Assembly: GCA_001939145.1 (NCBI GenBank)
Contig: LSRX01000828.1
Span: forward strand, 62,001 to 126,000
Direction of reading: 5' to 3'
From: Symbiodinium microadriaticum
Taxonomy: Eukaryota; Sar; Dinophyceae; Suessiales; Symbiodiniaceae
Length of the DNA stretch: 64,000 nt
Position 1 is the first letter of the stretch; each line of letters starts with the position of its first letter. Both the position numbers and the translations under genes were made by a program. The notes beneath the pieces are model-generated. The model was not told the origin of the DNA. It was given only the letters and a program-made list of their open reading frames with translations, and made no database searches. This document shows, piece after piece, positions 1-11,548 of this stretch.

Positions 1-1
1 G

Positions 2-2370
2 CATACGTCCGAAGCCTGTGGGTCAGACATACCGGGGCGCAGTGCCATCAATGAGGCGCTTGCTGCTATCCTTGCCCTGTATCAACAACCCCCTCCCGAA
101 TGCGCAGATGTCGAGATGGGAGCTGATGAAGCCACATCTAGCAGAGCATCTTCAATGTTCAACAGCAAGGGCGCCACGTCCCAGGCAAGACCGAGGACGA
201 CAGGTCCGTTGCTTCCTACAGAAGTGTTCATGAGCTACGACAACCGCCCTGATCATATTCAGATTGCGGGAGCAGAGCCGAGGATGCTACGATGCATGTG
301 GCCGATATCTATTCAGCAAAGGTCTTGCTGATCAGGATGCGGTTGCGAGTGCTATCACTGAAATCAGCATCCCGAAGGAGGAATGAACTTTCCACACGGA
401 GGAGCCAGTCTTCGGCCCCGACGAAATTCCGGACGGTGCCTACAATGGGCCCACAAATGCATCGGACCAGGCGTGAGATGCAAGAACTGCGGCCTGGGGT
501 TGACGTCGAATCTTCGAGATCCAATCGAGCGCAAGCCCACCTTTGAGTGTTTGCGCCTCTCAACAGAATAAACGAGATCACGCGATGGCGAGTACATGGT
601 GATCCGCAGATGCCACTGGTCGTTCTTTACATTCCTGCAGTTTTCCCCAACACTACAACGGATGTAAGTGTTCAGTATACAGATCAAGTTCGATGGAGGT
701 CTAGGCAGTTTGGCTTCTGGTGCCCAAAGAACACGAGCACAGGGAATTCAGGCTCATTCAGAAGATACTGGACCGCGAGCTGGAGGATGAAGTTGTTGTA
801 ATTAGCAAGCATCCCCGGTTCTACCGAGAAACTCCAATCGACGAAATGCGCAAAGGCTATTTGAGCTTCTCTCGGAGACGGAGATGCCAAAGGGACCTCG
901 TGACGCACGGCGCCAGAAGCACATGGAGAACATGACGAATATTTCGCATGTTTCTTTGGATGAACAAAGGCTGCGAAGTTTTATCAAGGAAGCCATCAAG
1001 TTCGCCAGCAAGCCTGCACGATCTGGTGAATGTTCACGTTCGGAGGAAGGTATATGCACTGCGTGCCTCACGAAGACACCCGTGTGCCTGGTGAGATGCA
1101 CTGTGCTTCCCATCTTTCTGATCTGCTGGGAAGTACCAACGAACCAACACAAGACGTGAAATGTGCGGTGAAGTTCCAACTGAGAACAGAGGCGGCGGAA
1201 GCAGCTGCAAGCGCCGACGAAGTGTTCGTCTTCGATGAACCCACGATACCTGATGCGACGATCGCTGTGTCCGAAGGCGACGAGGAAATGGGCATGGATG
1301 ATCTCGACAACGAAGAACCTGATGCGAGCGCAGAGCAGTGCTAGTTTAGTCAAGCCACTTCAATGTGGACAGCGACGCCGCCAAAGCAAGATTGTCATTG
1401 CAGGTTCCTCAATTTGAATTGATCCCAAGGCTGGTAAGTACTGCTACTTCAACGTCATCGGCTGCCACTGGATTTATCGTCAATGGAACGGCAACGCCAA
1501 ATGGGCAACCATGTCGTAGCCCGTGATGGAGAAGAACTTTGAAGAGCTACATCGTTATGACATTGCAGGACAATGGGGTCGGCTCGCAGAGTTTACGGGA
1601 ATGAGCAGAGAGGTTGATGATCAGGAAATCCTCGACTACAGTACCTCTGTGCACAACAGAAACAGACTGACCCCGATGGGGAGTTCGGATTTCGACGTTT
1701 CCGTTTCAGTCAGTTCCTGGCCAAGTTGACACGAGGAGCCCGTCAAGTGCAATGGGGAAGGGAGATTTTCAATCCTGTGCAGTACGAAGCAAAGAGCAAA
1801 TCATTCGAGCAGATGCACATTTTTTTGCCACACAGTCATTTCCGCGCTCATCGCCAGAGTCACTGGCAAGACTGCATCTTCGTACCTGAGGCAAGCCCCG
1901 ACAAACTGGAGTATGTGCCCGTCGATCTCTGCGGACTACTGCTGCGAATCAGCATTGATAAGCACATCGCTGCAGACCTTTTGGTGACCTGCGCGAGCCA
2001 CGGGGTTCCCATTCCTCAGGCGAAATTGGACAACTTCGTGAAAGATCCCACCCGCGTCCTTGAAAACGTTCGCAGACACATCGCGCCCATTGCCGACGTT
2101 GCACGTACGCAAGCCTCCATCATGGACATCGTCCTGCGACACGTCAAAAGGATCAGCCCAAAGACAGTGCCGGAAAAGGAAAGCAAAGTCCAAGCAGGAG
2201 GCAGGTGCATGGTATCGCGATGTCACCAGCTGCCCGAGATGATGATGGACAAAATCTATTTCCGCGTTGGACCATTCAATGCATCTACTACCCGAAGTTT
2301 GATCTTGAGAGTGCTAGATCGTGGTAGCATTGCGGTCTTTGTTTCTGTGGCAACGACTACACGACTGTGA
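2..2370 (+). pseudogene. degenerate multi-frame coding region, product unknown
   Basis: Plus-strand stretches read like real protein but change frame and are broken by stops. One frame is open from the left edge to about 331 and includes residues like NEALAAILALYQQPPPE. Another around 380-470 contains FGPDEIPDGAYNGP and lies just after an in-frame TGA. Further pieces lie at 720-900 (ILDRELEDEVVVISKHPRFY), 884-1020, 1150-1344 (acidic, ends at a stop) and 1726-2370 (a 214-codon open stretch). Either this is a multi-exon gene with many introns or, more likely given the stops inside coding-like sequence, a decayed gene or mobile-element ORF. It is cut by the window edge. I do not recognise the family. 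Orientation matches the downstream genes. Confidence 0.4.
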
Positions 2371-2997
2371 GCTTCAGCTTCGGTGACTGATTCTGCAATG
2401 CATAAGTCAGGGGACCGCTTCTCCGACGGAATCAGTACGTGTCACACTGTCTTACTTGGGAAACGAAGCTTGACGAAACTCCTAGGGTCGCAGAGACGCA
2501 ATCAATCTTTCAATCGTGGCAATCCTCTTAATGTGTGTCAAACCGTAAGTGTGACACTAAGGGAGGGTGTGAACGGTTATCGAAGCACTGTCCGTTCGAA
2601 TGACCGCGTTGCCGACCAATGTATATGTGATCTACGCATGCCACCGAACACTGCCATCCCGGCTGCAAAAGACCCGTGGTTCTGTCATACAGACCACGTG
2701 CTAGAATGTGTGTAGCTTCGTTGCAAAGCAAGCCTATGGCTCATAAATGTGCAGTCGTACTAACATAGGATGAAACCATTCGAACATTCGGTGCCTTGCT
2801 TGGAATACGTCCAGCCATTTCCGTATGAAAATATTCGCAGGCTCGAGAGTTCCGGAGTCAAACGCCGAGAGCGAGTCAGGGCTGTGCGTTGCTCACGGAT
2901 GTTGGAACAGTGAGATTGGAAACCGACCATTACGTACGCGTACACAGCATCATCTGTTGTATCAACATGCTCACGGTGTGGCAGCACAATCGATACC
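2371..2997. other. no recognisable gene
   Basis: GC-moderate sequence between the broken coding region and a microsatellite. Short open frames exist on both strands but none shows a domain or a plausible protein composition. Confidence 0.4.
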
Positions 2998-3135
2998 AGG
3001 CCCGCACCCACCACCACGGCCACCGCCACCACCACCGCCGCCACAGCCACCGCCGCCACCACCACTGCTACTACTACTGCTGCTACTATTACTACTACTA
3101 CAACTACCACCACTACTTTTACTGCTGATGCTATT
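2998..3135. repeat. compound trinucleotide microsatellite (CCA/CCG then CTA/CTG)
   Basis: About 65 bp of CCA/CCG triplets passes into about 70 bp of ACT/GCT/ATT-type triplets. Any reading frame here gives only Pro/His, Leu/Tyr or Ser/Gly homopolymers, so the open frames across it are artefacts of the repeat. Confidence 0.9.
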
Positions 3136-4678
3136 ACGGCTCCCGGAGTCCGCCTGAATCCCGTGAGCAGTCGGGGCCAGAGCACGTTGCGCTGTTGTTC
3201 TCGGAGGAAAATGCACTTCCGCCATAGCTTGCTATAGCTTGCTCTTGTGTAAGATCGAAACCAACCAAAAACAAAGCAACACATCAATAACATATACCAA
3301 ATCACGTAATTCCGTAGCAGTTTAGAAGCTTTCGCACAAATTGGAGCGGTAATGCAGCAAAGACTTCACTTGATGACTAGGTTTGGATAGGCCGAAGCCG
3401 CAAAAGTGCATGGTACCGCAACAAGTTTCCACCAATGCACGAGCACCAAGCAAGACAAGCATCAATGCAGACATCCAGGCATGGACCGGAGACACACAGC
3501 ATGCCGCAGTCCCATGCTTGCCGGACCCTGCCATGGTAGTGCATGGGGCGGAATTTGACAGATGCAAATGACTTTTGCCTGAAGAAGCAGACCGTCTCCT
3601 GGCTTTCCGAATTCCAACTTGCGGCTGCACAAGCATCCATAGTAACACTGGAGGTAGTCAGGCGATTTCCATGAGGCCCACGGACTGCTGAAGTTATACT
3701 GCTTTCCAACATCGCATTGCAACCGTTCTTTGCAGGTAGAGAGCAGTTAGCGTCCACAAAACCTCCCAGAGCTACACCCACAATCTGTGCAGCATCGATG
3801 TAACTCTTGCGGGTTTTGATAGTTGAGAACTGTGTGGTAAAGTCAGTTGACAGGGATCGTAGGAAGGAGGAGCATGAGCCGAATTGAGCCACTGATGGCA
3901 GAACTCATCTCCTAGACCGTCAGGTTTTTCGAGAGAAGGGGCTGTGCGTCACAGAGTAAAGCGAGAAAGTGCAGACAGTTGTGGCTTTCGAAGAGGAATC
4001 AACAAAGAGAATGCTGCAGGAACGGACAAGGCAAAGCCAGGACAGCCAGGAGCAGAAAACATGGTCCAAGAGCTTTTTCATGCGCACAACGATTGGAGCG
4101 GCCCTTCGTCAAATCGTGCCGAGACACCGGTGTGTATGAACACCTGATCCCAGGTTTTGTCAGCTTAGAGCCACGCTCACGAAGTTATTTTTGCTGCAAT
4201 CACCAGGAGGGGTTTTCTTACATACTAGAGTTGATAGTGGTCTGCTGCTCAGGCTCACCTTGCAGGCTTGGCAAGGCGGCGAGCTTGGGAGCAAGCAGCG
4301 GCTGCTCACCCGCATTGAATCCGATAGCGTCGGACCTGAGTGGCAAGTATCGAACCGCCTGAGCATGGCTACATGTTCAACCTGCGATAGATCTCACAGG
4401 CTGGCCTTTTCAGGCTGCGACGAGCAGGTGCCACTGTTGGCCTCCACACCTCTTGCATCTGCAGCATGTCCGTCTATATGGAAGTCAAGTACTGAGGGGA
4501 GTGATTTTGCCCAACGGGAGGGCTCGATGCGGTAGCGATCGGGACGGCCATAAGCGCATGCAGAGGCCCGGGAGTCCCACGCTTATTCTTGGAGACTTGT
4601 CCCACTCTGGCTTGGAGGTCAGTGGTTAATGGCTTTAGCTTTGTGCCTTGGCAAACGCATGAGCGTGGTTGGTTTGTT
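3136..4678. other. intergenic stretch, no supported gene
   Basis: No domain-bearing frame was found. Open frames on both strands (for example 3377-3892 minus) have no recognisable motif. It may hold 5' exons or the 5' UTR of the PPR-like gene that begins at 4679. Confidence 0.4.
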
Positions 4679-6061
4679 ATGCAGGAAACGCAATCCACGG
4701 CTTTTCGCAACCTCTACATGAGGTCGAAAGTCCTGATCGACTCTTCGATCGAAGCAGATGTTGTAACCGCCACCTCTGCGATCAGCGCGTGTGAACGCAC
4801 AAGTGTATGGCAAGGTGCTGTTCTGATGTCACAGAACATGATTCATTGCAGCCTTCCGCCTGACATTGTTTCTCGTGGTGCGACGCTTAGTGCTTGCGAG
4901 AAGGGCTGCCAATGGACCTTGGCATTCCAGATTGGAAGCAGCATTTGCAGCTCTGCGCCCACGAATTCGCATGTTCACAACTCTTGTCTGTCTGCTGGTG
5001 CACGAGCTACGGAATGGCAAACTGTGCTTCACATGATGCAGGCATTGCGGCATAAGCGCGGGCAGCCGGACATTCTCAGTCATAGCTCAACCCTGCACGC
5101 ATTCGATGTTGGTTTAAGATGGCAGAATGCCTTGCATGCCTTTTCTCATATGCAGACAGATGGGCCGCAACCAAATGTTGTGAGTGCTTCCTCGGCGATA
5201 AGCGCAGCATCCGCCGTCCCAAGGGGTGGAGCATGGGCTTTGCAAGCATTGATGCAACTTGGCACGAGCAGACTTCAGGCAAACACGATCTGCTGCAATG
5301 CAGCAGTTTCTGCATGCGCAGCTTCTTCCCTGTGGGAAGAAGGCATTCACGTGTTCAAAGGCATGCTGTGCCGTGGACCAACCCCAACCATGGTGACGCA
5401 TGGAGCCCTTATGGCAGTTGTGGAAGGAGTGGGAAAGTGGCTTGATGTGCTGCACCTTCTGGCAAGTGGGCAACGACTCGGCCTTCAGCCGACACTTGTG
5501 ACATGCGCAACTTCTCTGGCTGCCTGCCGCTGTGGCCGCTGGGCCTGGACTCGCGCGGTGCAGCTCTTCGGTTCTCATTTTGCGGGCAATGGTCCTGGTG
5601 GCCGTTGGCCGACGCTTGTTGTTGCCAATGCCTTTCTGGGAGCTTTGTCCACCTTTAGCCAGTGGCGAACGGTCGCCAAAGTCCTCGAGGACCTGGGCAT
5701 GTGGAGGCTTCAGCCAGATCATCACACGCTTGCCAGCGCGGCTTCGTCTCCCTCTCGTGTCACAGTTTGGATGCAGACGGTGAGTCTTTTGCAGAACTTC
5801 GGCATGCAGCCCGACTACTCCAGCTTGGAATCTTTGCTCTCGATATGTGAGTGGCAACCTTTAAGCTGTTCGTACCCAAACCAGAAAAGCGTGGGCAGCG
5901 AACGGATGTCTCTGCTTCTCCTACACATGCTTCAGGCTTCTGCAACACGCACGTTGGCCCAAGTGCTCATTGACGGGCTGGAAGACAAAAAATGCGTCGC
6001 GGTGACCGTAGAGATTGTAGACCAGGCTTCAAGGAAAGATGTGGCACTTGGGCGCAACTAG
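4679..6061 (+). CDS. pentatricopeptide-repeat-like protein
   Basis: A 460-residue protein made almost entirely of helical repeats of roughly 33-36 residues. Repeat boundaries carry the usual PPR hallmarks in divergent form, such as PDIVSRGATLSACEKG, PNVVSASSAISAAS, QANTICCNAAVSACA and PTLVTCATSLAACRCG, followed by a W-x-x-A/V-L stretch. PPR proteins bind organellar RNA and act in its processing, editing or translation; in dinoflagellates the family is large and repeats often have this N-x-x-x-S-A-C-x-x-x-x-x-W pattern. The frame is open further upstream but only through non-ATG codons, so the first in-frame ATG (4679) is taken as start; an upstream exon carrying a transit peptide cannot be excluded. 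The stop lies only about 60 bp before the next gene on the same strand. The target RNA cannot be predicted from this degenerate repeat set. Confidence 0.8.
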   Translation: MQETQSTAFRNLYMRSKVLIDSSIEADVVTATSAISACERTSVWQGAVLMSQNMIHCSLPPDIVSRGATLSACEKGCQWTLAFQIGSSICSSAPTNSHVHNSCLSAGARATEWQTVLHMMQALRHKRGQPDILSHSSTLHAFDVGLRWQNALHAFSHMQTDGPQPNVVSASSAISAASAVPRGGAWALQALMQLGTSRLQANTICCNAAVSACAASSLWEEGIHVFKGMLCRGPTPTMVTHGALMAVVEGVGKWLDVLHLLASGQRLGLQPTLVTCATSLAACRCGRWAWTRAVQLFGSHFAGNGPGGRWPTLVVANAFLGALSTFSQWRTVAKVLEDLGMWRLQPDHHTLASAASSPSRVTVWMQTVSLLQNFGMQPDYSSLESLLSICEWQPLSCSYPNQKSVGSERMSLLLLHMLQASATRTLAQVLIDGLEDKKCVAVTVEIVDQASRKDVALGRN

Positions 6062-6122
6062 TGCAACTGTGCATATTTTCGGCAGCATCACAGGTTCCAG
6101 GTTGCCCCTTGCTAGGACACTG

Positions 6123-8395
6123 ATGGCGGAGGAGCCTACCCGTGAGGCTGCTCTTCTCCAGGAGTCCCGACTCGATGGCTTCGAGCCATGGGGTCCTTTT
6201 TGCAGGAAGGAGCTCAAGGGAATGTGGGCTTTGGGATGGCCAATTGCTGTAAGTATGTTCTGCCGGTTCGCAATGTTCTCCATGGACTCTGCATGCGTGG
6301 GCCATCTAAACAGACCATTAGCCGAGTCGCACTTCTTGTTGAAGTCGGCTGGGGCCAACCCAGATGCAGAAATACCTGGCCTTCCAACAGCGACTTACCA
6401 TCTTTTGCAGCTTGAAGATGCCCTTGAGTCGAGCGAGATGGGCACAGAGGCTGGCACGACACTTCGGGACGACAGCTACTCCCCGAAAGAGTACTTGGCT
6501 GCATCTACTCTTTCAGACACTTGTACGGAAAGTAACAGTTTGTTTGATGGGCCGATGCATGTGCAATCCTACGGGGGTTTCCCGAGGTGCGGGCGGCATC
6601 GAGTAAGAATACGTGAGTTCGGTCGCGTGTGATGCTTGTTTGGAACTGCAAGGACATGATTACCAATTTTCTGACGACACCCTTGTTGGCAATGGCGTTT
6701 GGACTGAACCCACTGATTGCACAGTCAGTGGGGTCCGGCAATCTCAAGATGGTTGGAACTTGGTTGAAGTACCTTGCATGAACTATGGGCAGTGGATTTG
6801 CTTCTGCCGTGTCTTGGGATGACTTTCCAAGCCGTTTGCACTGACAGGGTGGCAATTCCGTTCCGTACTCCGTCTTGGCTGAGCAAGTATGTTTCCGTCT
6901 TTGTAGGATGTCGACGTATTTCCTGCGTCGTGATGATGAGAGAGGGAGACAGGCAGACGAACATCTATGTTTCCTATCGATGTGGCAACCTGGGCAGGCA
7001 GGTCCTGGGTGTCGAGCACGAAGCCAGTATTCCTAGGAATAGACTCTAAAACTGCCACAGAACGTTTCTACAGCCGCTTGAGAGCGTCTTCCCCATAGTG
7101 TGATTCATAGTTTGGCTTTGGCCCAGACATTCAAGGTTGAGTTTCTTCTGTGTAACATTGGGCACCATTCCTTTCATCACGGGCTTCTTCTTTGTGGACG
7201 AAATGTTGACCTCCCTACGTTTCGATCCAGACGTATGCTATCTTGCGGGAGTCTACGCCAGGTACAACAGCATTTGGGTGCTTCCAAACAGCTGGTATGT
7301 GACGATGCGAATGTACTTCCAAGCACAGGGCAAGCCACGTCCCGCCATGTATTTCGGGTTGGTCTTCCTGTTTGTCAATGCTCTCTTCTTGTGGCTGTTG
7401 GTCTTTGGTGGGCCCGAGAATGGGCAGTGGTGGCACGTGGGAGGTCTCGGCTTCATTGGTGCAGCCTTGTCCATCAGCTGCTCTCGCATTGTGCAGAGCT
7501 TCTTCTACTGGTTGTACATGTTCGTGATTACAAAGGCACATGCGCCGACCTGGCCAGGAATGGGTTGTGACTTCTTGCAACGCAAATATTTGAGACCATA
7601 TTTTGCGCAGGTGCTGCCTCAGGTTGGCACAATGCTGCTTCAGTTCTTGATCTCTCAGTCCACAACCCTGTTGGTTGGAAAGCTTGGCAAATTGCAGGTT
7701 TCTTCAAGCAGTGCGGCTGCGCAAGCCACAGTGCCGATCACCGTGTGTTTGCTCATCACTTTCTCTTCGATGACTGCCATCCGAGTGGGGATGAAGCTGG
7801 GTAAAGGTGCTGGCAAAGAGGCTGCGCAGACAGCATGGCTTTGTCTTGGCACGCAGGCACGCTCTGTGAGTCATGTCGGAAAGGAATTAAGCCAGGGCTG
7901 CTTGCAGTGTTGCGCTAGTGATACCGTGGGCAAAATCTGTGCGCCCAGGCAGCGCTGACGGCGCTCTTCGCCGCAGTGGCCCTTCCGCTCAGGAAAGAGT
8001 TTATGTCGCTAATGACAAACGATCCTCAGATCAGGCAATTGGCCTCAGAGCTGCTTGTGCCGATCACCCTCAATTTCCTTTTCGCTGGCGCAGTGAGCAC
8101 CGTGAACGGAGGAATACTTGCCAGTCAGGGGCGCACCTACCTCAGTGCTGTAATGGTGATGTTATTCGAACTTCCACTCTCCCTCGGAACCATTGCAATT
8201 TTGGTCTTGGCCTTCCATGTTGATGTGCATGTGGTGTATTGGGTTCAAGCTGGCGTGACTTTTGTTGAAGCCGTGATCGTGCTTCTGATCATATCCGGCA
8301 GCGACTGGGACAAGTATGCTGAGGATGCCCGTGCCAGGAACCAAATGATGCGACAAGCATCCGGTCAGGACGACAGTACAGAGGCACAGTCCTGA
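6123..8395 (+). CDS. MATE-family multidrug/toxin extrusion transporter (at least five exons)
   Basis: A membrane antiporter of the MATE family, which exports organic cations or secondary metabolites against a proton or sodium gradient. Exon 1 starts at ATG 6123 (an in-frame codon at about 6039 is an alternative) and gives KGMWALGWPIAVSMFC plus a first helix. A short exon near 6468-6518 gives SPKEYLAASTLSD. An exon at about 6655-6767 gives FLTTPLLAMAFGLNPLIAQS, the classic MATE helix with a short GSG loop. The exon 7134-7865 holds several helices including GTIPFITGFFFVDEM. The intron 7866-7948 begins GTGAGT, ends CAG and is phase 0. The last exon 7949-8395 runs from AALTALFAAVALP to the stop. 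The order matches eukaryotic MATE proteins, which have 12 helices. Junctions of exons 1-3 are approximate. It sits between the PPR and RING genes on the same strand. Confidence 0.85.
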
Positions 8396-8743
8396 ACATC
8401 AGCAGCATCGGCATGTTTTTACCTGCTACCTTCGTAGAAGGAAGCAGGTAACGCGCCTCGTAGCATCATTCAGGGAGTCGTCCAAGTTTCACCGTGGATA
8501 CCAAAGGACAGCCATGCGGCAACATCATGTCGATGCTTCTAGCTTTCATCTGCAGGTGGCCGCAGCACACTAAGTTATTTCCAACTCGTCTGTTGCCGTT
8601 CGGAGCACCTTTCTGCTGGCTCTGCATGCGTTGGCTCGAGTCATGGCCGACGCATCAAGTCTAGGGCGTCACTTTCGGGATCAGGCAGGCCGTCAGCTCA
8701 TCGTCCGTCCCTGAGTTCTCAAGCAGCTCCGCCATGTAAAGCT
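8396..8743. other. intergenic region, possible first exon of the RING gene
   Basis: No independent gene is seen. An ATG at 8643 opens a short frame (MADASSLGRHFRDQAG) that stops at 8712-8714 unless spliced into the RING frame; this is the best candidate first exon of the next gene. Confidence 0.35.
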
Positions 8744-9742
8744 GTGACAACCGGCGCAGCGGTTTATCAGCCTGAAGCAACCAAGGTCGAGTCTGCACAA
8801 GATGTGCAGGTGTACAGCTCGGAATGTGCCAATGCCGTGGACGGGTTGCCTCCATCAGAGCCCGTTGATTTGCAAGCAGGCGACACCTGCGTGATTTGCC
8901 AGTACGAGCTCAGACGAGGTGATGCTACGAGACCGCTGCCATGTGGTCACAGCAGCTGGCACGACGACTGCTTCCTGCAATGGCTGACCGAGCAGCCTTC
9001 ATGCCCCATTTGCCGTGCAATGGTTGGTGAAGACACTGGAGTGAGTATCTTCCCGGAAGTGGTGGCCTTGAGCGAACGTGTGGCAGATTTGCAATCGCAA
9101 GTTGAGGCCCTTCATCTGCGGTGTCACCTGCAAGCTCTCCAGGCACACCTACTGCAACGGGCTGTCTTGCTAGAGAGTGAAAGACAGAGACTGGAACGAC
9201 AGCTTCTGCTCAGTTTCGAAGAGCTGGCATCTTCTGGCCGACAGCTGGCCGAGATCCATGCCGAGTTTATACGCAGGTGGAGATATCAACGTTGCAGGCT
9301 GCGATTTGTGTCGGCGCCCCTTCACACCCGACATACCAGACCTGGGCGGATCGCCGAATTGGAGTCATCAACTCAATCTTTTGATCTAGCAAGCTCATGT
9401 GACTCGTCAGCTTGTTCCTCAGGGCCTGATTGTCGAGGTGTTTCACTCAGTGCGGAAATCGGTGAACAAGCTCGGTCCATACTTGCTCGCCTACGCAACG
9501 CCGTCATGAGGACTCCTCTGCCTGGGGCGCACGTGTTTCGTGCACTTGCAGGCAGAAATGGTCGCATGGACCCAGTACAAGCTGCACGAGTACTGCAACA
9601 TCTTGAAACTGCAGCATCTTATGAAACATTGGCCAGGGCTTTCATAATGCTGGACGTCGATGGCAGTGGCTTCATTGAAGAATCTGATTGGATGATGGCT
9701 TTGCAACTGCCTAGACTGCTCGGATCTGCGTCCATTACATAG
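8744..9742 (+). CDS. RING-H2 finger / coiled-coil / EF-hand protein
   Basis: The open frame encodes about 332 residues. Residues 49-90 form a RING-H2 finger: CVIC, then CGHSSWHDDC, then CPIC, matching C-x2-C / C-x-H-x3-H-x2-C / C-x2-C. This is the zinc fold of E3 ubiquitin ligases, with a Trp before the final CPIC as in many E2-binding RINGs. A leucine- and glutamine-rich amphipathic stretch (about 105-175) looks like a coiled coil. Residues 304-315 form one EF-hand loop, DVDGSGFIEESD, with calcium ligands at positions 1, 3, 5 and 12; position 12 is Asp instead of the usual Glu. The frame begins with GTG and has no ATG before the RING, so the true start is upstream, probably the ATG at 8643 joined by an intron. 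It is the last gene before the AT-rich island. Confidence 0.75.
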   Translation: MTTGAAVYQPEATKVESAQDVQVYSSECANAVDGLPPSEPVDLQAGDTCVICQYELRRGDATRPLPCGHSSWHDDCFLQWLTEQPSCPICRAMVGEDTGVSIFPEVVALSERVADLQSQVEALHLRCHLQALQAHLLQRAVLLESERQRLERQLLLSFEELASSGRQLAEIHAEFIRRWRYQRCRLRFVSAPLHTRHTRPGRIAELESSTQSFDLASSCDSSACSSGPDCRGVSLSAEIGEQARSILARLRNAVMRTPLPGAHVFRALAGRNGRMDPVQAARVLQHLETAASYETLARAFIMLDVDGSGFIEESDWMMALQLPRLLGSASIT

Positions 9743-9840
9743 ACTTTGCTTCGCGTGGGCTCTCAATTTCAGATTCGTGTTTCACCCATCTAAAATCACG
9801 TACGCCTAACTCTAGAGCCGCGCTCCACCCATCTCGCTAG

Positions 9841-11015
9841 ATATGTTCTTTTCTATTTTGAAAAAAGAACTTATAAAATTTGTTTTTTGGGTATTTATAA
9901 TAATTTCTATAAATTAATTCTGTATTTTTTCTCATGATAAAGAAACTAATAACTTCGTGGATTTATTTTGTATCTACGATATGATATCTTATATATGATG
10001 AGAATTCTGAATATAACCCGCTCAATAATTTAATTTATTTATCATACGATTCTCTGAAATTTTCGTTGGTAGTGGACGATATTGATGCGGCTTATTTACG
10101 TATGTGTGGAGACGAAATATTCGAATTTGATTAAGATATTGATATAAATTATTAAAATTGGGAATAAATCTCTATAAGGAATAAAGACGAAATATAATGG
10201 ATATTGAATATTTTGACGCTTGGGTCAAATATCCAAAGGATTATAATATTAATCCTATGGGTGTCGTGGGTTTATTTTTGATAATAGGGAAATTTGAGGC
10301 GAATAGTCGAATTAACTATGATATTTTCGGTAGAGAAATGAAAGATAATTATCGGATAATATTTATAGATTTTGATCGAAAATATAATTCTTGAATTCTA
10401 GATTAAATCTTAATTTCTGGCTCGATTTTTATAATCTTTGCGGCAAATGAATATTTCTAAAGAAAAAATAAAAAGAATATAAAAAGAAAGAATACTAGAT
10501 ATTCAATTAGAATAATAGATAAATAAACCGATATTATTTCATTGCAAATTTGATATGATATTAGAAATTTGGTTTAATATTTCAAATTATAATTATCTTT
10601 CTAATATGATATTCTATATCTCTTGAATTAGAACTAAGAGATTATTTAATCTTTAGATCTTTATTTCGAATTATATCTCCTTCTTAAGAGAAAAGATGCA
10701 TAATTATAATATCTAAATTTTTTATTCGATTTATATGAAAGATATAATATGAAGATTGATTTTAATAATAATATAATAATAGAAAAAGAAGGAAATTTTT
10801 CTTCTTCTTCTCTTTATTTCTTTTCTTTCATAATATTCTCTCTTTTTCATATTCATCTTATTTCAATTCCCAGAAAGATATGGAGAAAGAAGATAATATA
10901 TTTATTCTATTTCTTGATCAGATAAGAAGATAAGATAAGATAAGATAAGATATGAACAGAGAAATACTAGTCATATCGATAAATGACGTTTCTCTTATAT
11001 TCTTTCTTAATGCTT
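9841..11015. other. AT-rich island, left segment
   Basis: Composition changes abruptly near 9838-9841 from GC-rich genic DNA to strongly AT-rich sequence full of AATATT, GATAAGATAAGA and TATAAT words. One 65-codon frame (10197-10394) starts with ATG and is open but has no recognisable domain; in DNA this AT-rich it is not strong evidence. No gene is called. Confidence 0.7.
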
Positions 11016-11548
11016 NNNNNNNNNNNNNNNNNNNNNNNNNNNNNNNNNNNNNNNNNNNNNNNNNNNNNNNNNNNNNNNNNNNNNNNNNNNNNNNNNNNNN
11101 NNNNNNNNNNNNNNNNNNNNNNNNNNNNNNNNNNNNNNNNNNNNNNNNNNNNNNNNNNNNNNNNNNNNNNNNNNNNNNNNNNNNNNNNNNNNNNNNNNNN
11201 NNNNNNNNNNNNNNNNNNNNNNNNNNNNNNNNNNNNNNNNNNNNNNNNNNNNNNNNNNNNNNNNNNNNNNNNNNNNNNNNNNNNNNNNNNNNNNNNNNNN
11301 NNNNNNNNNNNNNNNNNNNNNNNNNNNNNNNNNNNNNNNNNNNNNNNNNNNNNNNNNNNNNNNNNNNNNNNNNNNNNNNNNNNNNNNNNNNNNNNNNNNN
11401 NNNNNNNNNNNNNNNNNNNNNNNNNNNNNNNNNNNNNNNNNNNNNNNNNNNNNNNNNNNNNNNNNNNNNNNNNNNNNNNNNNNNNNNNNNNNNNNNNNNN
11501 NNNNNNNNNNNNNNNNNNNNNNNNNNNNNNNNNNNNNNNNNNNNNNNN
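11016..11548. other. assembly gap (533 N)
   Basis: A run of 533 N. It separates AT-rich sequence on the left from a GC-rich, telomere-like block on the right, so the composition boundary itself is unsequenced. Confidence 0.99.

Noticed and set aside
2760..3305. 181-codon minus-strand ORF with long Val/Ala runs
   Set aside because: Produced by the trinucleotide microsatellite.
5114..5857. 247-codon minus-strand ORF
   Set aside because: Shadow of the plus-strand PPR gene, which has clear repeats in its own frame.
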